Assembly: GCA_036011085.1 (NCBI GenBank)
Contig: DASCMS010000156.1
Coordinates: 10,195-74,194 of the forward strand
Source: UBA8231 sp036011085
GTDB lineage: Bacteria; Latescibacterota; UBA2968; UBA8231
Reading direction: 5' to 3'
Length of the DNA: 64,000 nucleotides
The translations under genes were made by a program, and so were the position numbers. The notes under the pieces were generated by a model. It had not been told where the DNA came from and did no database searches. It was given only the letters and a program-made list of their open reading frames with translations. Below, piece after piece: positions 58,183-64,000 of the stretch. How positions within the stretch are numbered: the first letter of the stretch is position 1; each line of letters begins with the position of its first letter.

Positions 58183-58452
58183 TTACGCAGACTTCTGCTG
58201 TAAGTGCTCCTTCATTTTAACCACGAGTTCGTCGTCATCCACGCAGGAATCCACCAGTTTGGTGAACGCGTCAGCCGACATCTCCGCTCCCTCCAGGAAG
58301 CGCTCGTCCGCGCCTCACGGATAGATGTAGGCGCCGAGACGCCCCGCAGCCCGCGCCCGGGCCTTGTCGGCAATACGCGCCAACCAGGGGATGTCCCCGA
58401 TGATGAGGCCCCGGGCCCGCGGCTTGAACTCCAGACTATCTGATTCACTCAT
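58183..58452 (-). CDS. DUF5069-like small protein with in-frame TGA (candidate selenoprotein)
   Basis: A frame of 89 codons plus TAA, from ATG 58452 (AGGAGAGGGAGA upstream) to stop 58183-58185, interrupted only by TGA at codon 46 (58315-58317). Before the TGA: KPRARGLIIGDIPWLARIAD, then KARARAAGRLGAYIYP. After it: GADERFLEGAEMSADAFTKL. Both halves fit the DUF5069 pattern (K-A-x-x-x-G-x-x-x-x-Y-x-Y-x-C-x-x-D-x-x-F-L), with TGA falling where the family has Cys. A SECIS-like hairpin begins 12 bases after the TGA. Either this is a selenoprotein with UGA read as selenocysteine, or a recent nonsense mutation of TGC/TGT. The clean downstream frame favours the first. Too broken by the TGA to appear in ordinary ORF lists. 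It faces the heparinase-like gene. Confidence 0.7.
58285..58302 (-). promoter_or_regulatory. SECIS-like stem-loop downstream of the in-frame TGA
   Basis: Minus strand: CGCTTCC (58302-58296), loop TGGA, GGGAGCG (58291-58285), a 7-bp stem with one G-U pair. It starts 12 bases after the TGA, the distance expected for bacterial SECIS elements within coding sequence, and the small loop has a G at position 2. Confidence 0.55.
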
Positions 58453-58529
58453 TCTCCCTCTCCTCTCTCGCATGGTTCAGGTGGCACAATGAACGTGTTC
58501 GCACCGGTTACTTCAAGAAGGGCCCGACG

Positions 58530-60446
58530 ATGATCCTTGGTCGTTTCGTAGAAGGTCTCGGCGAAGTGCTGGTCGCCCCGGGCGGTGTTCCCTTCTACCC
58601 GTTGCGGGCAGACCGCACGGCCTGGGCCCGTCTGCTTGCCGATGCCAGGTCGGCGGTTCTCGAGGCGGGGGAGGCGCATCTGGGATTCGACTGGCCCGCC
58701 GTACAGGCACGGCATTTCCTCATCTATCAGCGCCAGGGACGCCAGACCGACTACCTGGATGTGCGTTCGGCCCGGCGTGTCGCCCTGTCGGCGCTGGTAC
58801 TGGCGGAGTGTGTCGAGGCATCGGGACGGTTTCTCGATGACATAGCCAATGGCATCTGGGCGACCTGCGAGGAGACGTACTGGGGGAATCCCGGAGCACT
58901 TTACATGCAGAAGGCGGGTCGCGGTTTTCCCGATCCCGACGAACGGATCGTCGAACTGGGAACGGGGGAGACGGCCGCCCTGCTGGCGTGGACCCACGCC
59001 CTGCTCGATGAGGCCCTCGACGAGGTGTCACCCATGCTGCGCCGGCGCATCGACCACGAACTGCGCACCCGCGTTCTGGACGTCTGCCTGGCACGGGACG
59101 ACTTCTGGTGGAGGGGACTCACCGGCGTGCCGGTGAACAACTGGACGCCGTGGGTGTGCGGCAACTGGCTGACCACACTGCTGCTCATCGAGAAGGACAC
59201 GGAGCGGCGATGTCAGGCCGTGGGCAAGATTCTGCGCAGTCTCGACATCTTTCTGGATTCGTACGCTGAGGACGGGGGTTGTGATGAAGGACCGGCGTAC
59301 TGGAATCGAGCCGGCGCCAGCCTGCTGGAGTGTCTCGAGTTGCTGCACCACGCGTCGGGTGGAGCCATCGACGTCTACGACCATCCGAAGGTGCGACAGA
59401 TCGGTCGGTTTCCGGCACGGGCGCAGATCGCTGACCACTGGTTCGTCAACTTCGCCGATGCCCCGGCCACCGTGTCGCCCTCTGCCTCGGTGCTCTACGC
59501 CTACGGCAAAAACATCGGCGACGACGGCCTGATGCGGCTGGGAGCATGGGCGGCCAGCATGGGCGATGTACTGCCCGCCGGGCCCAATGCCGGTCTCGCC
59601 CGGCAGCTGCACGCCCTGTTCCGGCTGGAAGAACTGGGATGCCATCACCCCTCCTCACCACCCTATCCGGCCGCCAGCTGGCTCCCCGGCATCCAGGTGC
59701 TGACGGCCCGCCGGCACGAGGGAACCACCGAGGGGCTCTTCGTCGCCGTCAAGGGCGGTACGAACGCCGAATCACACAACCACAACGACGTGGGCAACGT
59801 CATCGTCTATGTCGACGGGCGGCCCGTGCTCGTGGATCCGGGTGTCGAGACCTACTCGGCCAGGACCTTCAGCGACGAACGGTACGAGATCTGGACCATG
59901 CAGTCCGCCTACCACAACCTGCCCGAGATCGGCGGACACCAGCAGCTGGCGGCGCGACGGTACCTGCCTGGCGGCGTGAAGTACACTGAGAACGATCGGC
60001 GTGCCGCCCAAAGTGTCAGCTGCGACCTGTCGGACGAGAAGGCGTGTTTCCGTGCTGATATCGGCGGCGCTTACCCGTCGGAGGCCGGCGTGGTGTCATG
60101 GGTCAGGGAGGTGACGCTGGACCGGGTGGGAAAGGGAACTGTGTCAGTACGTGAGAGTGTCCGTTGCACTGGACCCAAGGAGATCGTGTTCAATCTCATC
60201 ACGCCCTGCGAGGTCACCGTCGAATCCGGGGTTGTGCGCCTTGGTTCCCGGCCACTGCCCGGGGATCGCCTCGCCGGCGCTGCGACTCTGCACCACGACG
60301 ACGAGCTGGCTGTTGAAACCGAATTTATCACCATCGACGATCCCCGTCTTCGGGAGAGTTGGGGAGACAGGCTGCACCGAGTTCGCCTGCGTCCCGCCGA
60401 TCCGGTGACTGTGGGGGAGTGGGTCTTCGAGGCTCACGGTGCCTGA
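58530..60446 (+). CDS. Heparinase II/III-like polysaccharide lyase family protein
   Basis: 638 residues. An N-terminal alpha/alpha barrel (about 1-370: NNWTPWVCGNWLTTLLLIEK, EDGGCDEGPAYWNRAGASLL, with Tyr and His typical of the active site) and a C-terminal beta-sheet domain with TNAESHNHNDVGNVIVYVDGRPVLVDPG, the heparinase II/III motif. No signal peptide, so possibly cytosolic; substrates may be uronic-acid oligosaccharides such as heparan or alginate oligomers. It sits beside sugar-acid dehydratase genes, a coherent uronate path. Confidence 0.9.
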   Translation: MILGRFVEGLGEVLVAPGGVPFYPLRADRTAWARLLADARSAVLEAGEAHLGFDWPAVQARHFLIYQRQGRQTDYLDVRSARRVALSALVLAECVEASGRFLDDIANGIWATCEETYWGNPGALYMQKAGRGFPDPDERIVELGTGETAALLAWTHALLDEALDEVSPMLRRRIDHELRTRVLDVCLARDDFWWRGLTGVPVNNWTPWVCGNWLTTLLLIEKDTERRCQAVGKILRSLDIFLDSYAEDGGCDEGPAYWNRAGASLLECLELLHHASGGAIDVYDHPKVRQIGRFPARAQIADHWFVNFADAPATVSPSASVLYAYGKNIGDDGLMRLGAWAASMGDVLPAGPNAGLARQLHALFRLEELGCHHPSSPPYPAASWLPGIQVLTARRHEGTTEGLFVAVKGGTNAESHNHNDVGNVIVYVDGRPVLVDPGVETYSARTFSDERYEIWTMQSAYHNLPEIGGHQQLAARRYLPGGVKYTENDRRAAQSVSCDLSDEKACFRADIGGAYPSEAGVVSWVREVTLDRVGKGTVSVRESVRCTGPKEIVFNLITPCEVTVESGVVRLGSRPLPGDRLAGAATLHHDDELAVETEFITIDDPRLRESWGDRLHRVRLRPADPVTVGEWVFEAHGA

Positions 60447-60454
60447 AGGACTGA

Positions 60455-62518
60455 CTACACGTGGCCCAGGCCCCGACCGACAGCTTCGAGCAATTCGTGG
60501 TGATGGGCGGGTTTCGTCAGGATGTCCGAAGCGCCGGGCAGTTGCTCGAGATCGACATTCTGGCCCGTGAAGATGAGCACACGCAGGTCAGGAAACAGCG
60601 GGTGCAGGTTCTGCAGCAGTTCCACGCCTGACATCTTCGGCATCGACAGGTCCAGGATGACGAGGGAGATCGCCGGAGCCTGATCGCGCATCAGCTGCAG
60701 AGCCAATTCGCCATCCTCGACATCGATCACACAATACCCGGCGCGTTCGAGGACAACCCGCAGAACGTGGCGTATACCGGCTTCGTCTTCTACCAGAAGG
60801 ATCGTCTCGCCCTTTCCGGTGAGTGACCGGGGCGACGCCAACTCCGGCGTTGCTGACTGGTCCTCACCAACGGGCAGGAAGACGGAGAACTGTGTGCCGC
60901 TACCGGGTTCACTGTCGATTTCGATCCGCCCCCCATGATCGCGGACGATGCCGTAGACCGTTGTCAGGCCCAGTCCCGTACCCTTGTCTGCAGCCTTCGT
61001 GGTGAAGAACGGCTCGAAGACCCTCTCGCGTGTGGTGTCATCCATGCCGCTGCCGTTGTCGCGAACACGGACGCGTATGCAGCGCCCGGAGTCGGCGACG
61101 ACATCGTGTACCTCTACGTCGATGCGAGGTGTCGCCACATCGATCGCCTCGATCGCGTCACGGGCATTGAGGCAGAGGTTGACGACGATCTGCTGCAGCA
61201 GGCTGGCATTGCCGTGCACGCTCGGCAAGACATAACCGGGCTCTGCCAGGTACAGTTGAGCGGCCTCGCCGATAGTTCGCTGACACAGGCGGACCGCGGT
61301 TCGCACGATCGCCACCACGTCCACGGAGACCATCTGCTTGTCATCGCGCCGGCTGAACTGCATCAACTCGCGGATCAGATCGGCCGCCCGAGTGCTGGCG
61401 TCGAGCGCGTCGTCGATGAACTCGCGTGCGTCGCCGGATGTCTCCGACCGGGCCAGTTCCAGGTTGCCCAGGATCATGGTCAGCATGTTGTTGAAGTTGT
61501 GCGACACGCCGGCGATCATCTCACCGACGGCCTCCATCTTCTGCGATTGGCGCAACTGCCCTTCCAAACGGTCACGCTCGACGATGTCGAAGAATCTGGA
61601 AAACCCCTCAGTCAGCAACCTGGCGAAGCGTTCGATCAGGGCGATCTGAGCAGGATCGAAGGCGTTGACCCCAAGCCGGTTCAGCGCCAGGGTTCCGTGG
61701 CTGAATGCCGCATCTACCAGTGACAGGCCCTGGGGCAACGGCGACGTGTCGTCGGTGCAGGGTACGTAACTCGACCTCCCCGTGCGCCAGACGTCACAGA
61801 CCCAGGGGTAGCGGCTGACGTTGTCGGAGGCGGGTTCCCAGGAGAGACTGTGCAGGATCTCGAGTGGACGCAGGTTGCTTTCGCCGGCGTCCTTCCGTGA
61901 GCAACTGATAAAGTCGGTGCCCTCGGAGTTGATGATCTGGATCGTGCAGGAGTCATGCTCCACGTGCAGAGCCGAGAGCTGATCGCCGATCGCGGCGACG
62001 ACGCCGAACAGGTCGCGGGCGTGGTCCATGGATGCGATGCGCAGACGCACGACGGTCTCGGCATCGGCGATGCGGCGTTCGCGGGCCAGTTCCTCCTCTG
62101 CCTGTTTCCTCTCCGAGATGTCCTGCAGGACCACCTGGATACTGCTGACGCGGCCGCCATCACCACGCACTGGAAAACAGGCAGCCGAGGTCCAGCGGTA
62201 CGAGCCATCACGGTGGAGGAGCCGGAACTCCTGGTGTTGTGAGGCGTGACCGAGAAGCGCCCGGCGATAGGCTCGCATGCCGACGGCCTGGTCGTCGGGG
62301 TGCGTGATGCGGAAGCCGAAGCGCGGCATGTTGTAGAGTTCGTCGGCGGTGTACCCCGTCAGTTCCTCGATCTTGGCGCTGACATAGAGGCAACCGCCGC
62401 TCGGGCCAAGGAGGAAGACGCCGAAATTCGGATTCTCCACCAATGTGCGGTAGCGGGCCTCCGATTGCGCGAGGTCCTGGTACGCTCTCGGATCGGGTGG
62501 GGTGTCAGCGGGGCTCAC
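60455..62518 (-). CDS. Hybrid sensor histidine kinase (PAS-GAF-HisKA-HATPase-REC)
   Basis: 687 residues from a GTG at 62518, preceded by GGAGAAACA at good spacing; an earlier GTG at 62581 is possible but lacks a site. PAS with PAC about 18-145 (LVENPNFGVFLLGPSGGCLY, HRDGSYRWTSAACFPV), GAF-like about 160-325, HisKA with phospho-His in GVSHNFNNMLTMILGNLEL, N box VNLCLNARDAIEA, G boxes VRDNGSGMDD and ADKGTGLGLTTVYGIV, and a receiver at the end (LLVEDEAGIRHVLRVVLERA, VILDLSMPKM, LTKPAHHH). No membrane helix, so a cytosolic sensor. The stand-alone receiver at 38536 is a possible partner. Confidence 0.94.
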   Translation of the reverse strand: MSPADTPPDPRAYQDLAQSEARYRTLVENPNFGVFLLGPSGGCLYVSAKIEELTGYTADELYNMPRFGFRITHPDDQAVGMRAYRRALLGHASQHQEFRLLHRDGSYRWTSAACFPVRGDGGRVSSIQVVLQDISERKQAEEELARERRIADAETVVRLRIASMDHARDLFGVVAAIGDQLSALHVEHDSCTIQIINSEGTDFISCSRKDAGESNLRPLEILHSLSWEPASDNVSRYPWVCDVWRTGRSSYVPCTDDTSPLPQGLSLVDAAFSHGTLALNRLGVNAFDPAQIALIERFARLLTEGFSRFFDIVERDRLEGQLRQSQKMEAVGEMIAGVSHNFNNMLTMILGNLELARSETSGDAREFIDDALDASTRAADLIRELMQFSRRDDKQMVSVDVVAIVRTAVRLCQRTIGEAAQLYLAEPGYVLPSVHGNASLLQQIVVNLCLNARDAIEAIDVATPRIDVEVHDVVADSGRCIRVRVRDNGSGMDDTTRERVFEPFFTTKAADKGTGLGLTTVYGIVRDHGGRIEIDSEPGSGTQFSVFLPVGEDQSATPELASPRSLTGKGETILLVEDEAGIRHVLRVVLERAGYCVIDVEDGELALQLMRDQAPAISLVILDLSMPKMSGVELLQNLHPLFPDLRVLIFTGQNVDLEQLPGASDILTKPAHHHELLEAVGRGLGHV

Positions 62519-62592
62519 GGGGTTGTTTCTCCAAGATGACAGATGAGGCCAACGATAACCGATCTGCCGGATTGCGGCCACGCGGATCGTTC

Positions 62593-62621
62593 TTGAAGTG
62601 AAGCGTGCGACGTCCTACTGT
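62593..62621 (+). promoter_or_regulatory. Probable promoter of the right-hand enolase-superfamily gene
   Basis: TTGAAG (62593-62598), 17-base spacer, TACTGT (62616-62621), 25 bases upstream of the ATG at 62647. Confidence 0.5.
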
Positions 62622-62646
62622 CTGCACTCACGAAAGGTCTGCACAG

Positions 62647-63789
62647 ATGAAGATCACCAACATCTCCGTCGAACGATTCCGCACGAAGGGCCACACCGTG
62701 GCAGATGTCGAGGGGCACGGTCATCCAGCAGCCGAACCGTATGAGACGACCTCGTCACTGACGAGGATCCGCACCGACGCCGGGGTGGATGGCATCTGCC
62801 TGGGAGGGAGCGCCGCCGCCATCGACGGCATCATCAAGCCCCTGCTCGTCGGCCGCGACCCCTTCTTTCGCGAGGCCATCTGGCAGGCCATGAACGAACG
62901 CCAGCGGCTGCACAAAGGCACTCTGTCAGACCGAATCATGGCCACGGTGGACATGGCCCTGTGGGATCTGGCGGGCAAGGCCCTCGGGCTGCCCGTCTAC
63001 AAGCTGCTGGGGGCGACGCGTACCAAGGTCCCGGCCTACGCCTCCACCATGTGCGGCGACGATCTCAAAGGTGGGCTGTCGACTCCGGAGGAGTACGGGG
63101 CGTTCGCTCTGGCCTGCAAGGAGCGGGGCTACCCGGGCTTCAAGCTGCACACGTGGCAGCCACCCATCGAGTGGGCCCCCGATCCGAAAATGGACATCGC
63201 CGCTTGTGCCGCAGTGCGCGACGCCGTTGGCCCTGACATCAAGCTGATGCTCGACCCATTTCACTTCTACAGCCGCGATCAGTCACGGTGGATCGGCCGG
63301 GAACTGGAGAAGCTCGACTACCATTGGATGGAGGAGCCCATGGACGAGCAGTCCATGGGCTCCTATAAATGGCTGACCGATGAACTCGATCTGACCATCG
63401 TCGGTCCAGAAACGATGGAAGGCAAGATGTTCACCCGGGCGGAGTGGATCGTCCACGGCGCCGCGGATGTGAGCCGCGCAGGTGTGGGAGACGTAGGTGG
63501 GCTGACCCCATTGATGAAGACGATCCATCTGTGCGAGGCACACGGAGTGGCCTGCGAGATCCACGGCGGGGGACCGGGCAACCTGACCGCTCTGTGTGCG
63601 ATGAACATCCCCGGCGAGTTCTACGAACGGGGGTTGCTGCATCCCTTCGTCGATTACGACGAGCCGCCGCCACACCTCAATTCCATCGCCGATCCGCTGG
63701 ATGACGAGGGCAACGTGACGATCTCGGACGAACCCGGGCTGGGGTGGGATGTGAACTGGGACTGGGTCGAGGCGAACCGCGTGGAGTAG
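62647..63789 (+). CDS. Mandelate racemase/muconate lactonizing enzyme-family protein
   Basis: 380 residues from the ATG at 62647 (AAAGG upstream); an earlier in-frame start adds 14 residues over the promoter. Capping domain plus barrel. KLHTWQP near 175 (Lys), metal ligands LMLDPFHFYSRD (Asp), WMEEPMDE (Glu) and IVGPETMEG (Glu), and CEIHGGGPGNL with the family's C-terminal His. Not closely like the one at 57069: the loops and the K-x-H motif differ, so a different sugar-acid substrate is expected. Confidence 0.9.
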   Translation: MKITNISVERFRTKGHTVADVEGHGHPAAEPYETTSSLTRIRTDAGVDGICLGGSAAAIDGIIKPLLVGRDPFFREAIWQAMNERQRLHKGTLSDRIMATVDMALWDLAGKALGLPVYKLLGATRTKVPAYASTMCGDDLKGGLSTPEEYGAFALACKERGYPGFKLHTWQPPIEWAPDPKMDIAACAAVRDAVGPDIKLMLDPFHFYSRDQSRWIGRELEKLDYHWMEEPMDEQSMGSYKWLTDELDLTIVGPETMEGKMFTRAEWIVHGAADVSRAGVGDVGGLTPLMKTIHLCEAHGVACEIHGGGPGNLTALCAMNIPGEFYERGLLHPFVDYDEPPPHLNSIADPLDDEGNVTISDEPGLGWDVNWDWVEANRVE

Positions 63790-63797
63790 TCCCGCCG

Positions 63798-64000
63798 TTA
63801 CTCCAGGTGCGATGCCACTCGTGAGAGGTCGTCTCGCATCTGCCCGACGTCCGCCTGCAATACGCCCACGTCGGATCGTATCTGCACCATGTCCGTCTGC
63901 ATGGCTACCATGTCTCCCCGCATGGCTACCATGTCTTCCTGCATGGCTACCATGTCTCCCTGCATGGCTACCATGTCTCCCTGCATGGCTACCATGTCTC
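63798..64000 (-). CDS. Heptad-repeat coiled-coil protein, C-terminal part (runs off the right edge)
   Basis: The frame enters the window at 64000 and stops at 63798. The visible 67 or so residues are repeats of MVAMQGD, decaying to MVQIRSD, VGVLQAD and VGQMRDD, then LSRVASHLE. Hydrophobic residues at a/d positions predict a coiled coil. The start of the gene is outside the window, so length and function are unknown. It converges on the enolase-superfamily gene. Confidence 0.75.
   Translation of the reverse strand, partial: DMVAMQGDMVAMQGDMVAMQEDMVAMRGDMVAMQTDMVQIRSDVGVLQADVGQMRDDLSRVASHLE
63900..64000. repeat. 21-bp tandem repeat encoding heptads
   Basis: Units of catggctaccatgtctccctg start at 63900, 63921, 63942, 63963 and 63984, the last cut by the window edge. 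They differ by one or two bases. Each 21-bp unit encodes one seven-residue heptad, so copy number can change without a frameshift. Confidence 0.93.

Noticed and set aside
58212..58448. 78-codon minus-strand frame overlapping the DUF5069-like gene in another frame
   Set aside because: It is Arg/Ser/Trp-rich with no family resemblance, whereas the alternative frame with the TGA matches DUF5069 on both sides of the TGA and has the ribosome site.

Overview
This 64 kb window is GC-rich bacterial chromosome with dense, often overlapping genes. The gene content suggests an uncultured heterotroph of the FCB/Latescibacterota-Poribacteria kind: a TonB-dependent receptor, a surface propeller protein ending in an FlgD-like/type IX-style sorting domain, formylglycine sulfatase, PhyH dioxygenase, enolase-superfamily dehydratases, a heparinase-like lyase, and a bacterial microcompartment (BMC). 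That placement is inference; there is no rRNA or marker phylogeny here. I saw no tRNA, rRNA, CRISPR array or intact transposase.

Layout. (1) 1-1577, minus: the start of a polytopic membrane protein and a FemAB/GNAT-like acyltransferase. (2) 1594-13109, plus: one long amino-acid operon, ilvC-leuA-leuC-leuD-leuB-cimA-argJ-aspartate aminotransferase-accA. It opens with a near-consensus promoter and an unlisted 34-codon leader peptide rich in Val/Leu/Ile codons, and closes with a strong intrinsic terminator. Two copies of a 160-bp foldback element sit inside it. (3) 13120-16964, minus: a DUF5343-like RGG-repeat protein, queF, a dimethylformamidase-like protein and queC. (4) 17022-28915, plus: ispH, then a complete BMC locus with four pentamer genes, one hexamer gene, three two-domain BMC-T genes, one protein with FOUR fused BMC domains, a CoA-acylating aldehyde dehydrogenase, PduL, a Cys-rich EutT-like protein, two DHDPS-family aldolases and a FAD amine oxidase. 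No diol dehydratase, ethanolamine lyase or glycyl-radical enzyme is present, so the signature chemistry is probably the aldolase. (5) 28930-36994: HNH nuclease, LON-domain protein, DtxR regulator, an iron-uptake operon (membrane-anchored DtxR/FeoA plus split FeoB) with a visible operator, GNAT, nucleotidyltransferase, MATE exporter.

(6) 36995-38907: a decayed stretch with a frameshifted receiver domain and a Fic gene broken by an internal deletion, then an intact stand-alone receiver. (7) 39085-42148: ECF sigma, anti-sigma and a caspase-fold/beta-barrel protein in an overlapping operon. (8) 42214-47288: Gfo/Idh oxidoreductase, sulfatase, a VapBC-type toxin-antitoxin pair with a repeat operator, PhyH dioxygenase, mannonate-dehydratase-like protein. 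(9) 47306-56300, minus: a cobalamin riboswitch, BtuB-like receptor, surface propeller and six corrinoid assembly genes. (10) 56413-64000: YhcH protein, third foldback element, enolase-superfamily dehydratase, a DUF5069-like gene with an in-frame TGA and SECIS-like hairpin (candidate selenoprotein), heparinase-like lyase, hybrid histidine kinase, second enolase-superfamily protein and a heptad-repeat protein cut by the window edge.

How it fits together. Region 2 makes Leu, Val and Ile (Ile through citramalate) and is probably sensed through the leader peptide. The BMC would take an aldehyde made by a pyruvate-type aldolase, oxidise it to acyl-CoA and convert that to acyl-phosphate inside a shell that includes an unprecedented-looking four-domain component. 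The B12 region imports and remodels corrinoids under riboswitch control. The catabolic genes at the right point to scavenging of sulfated or acidic glycans.
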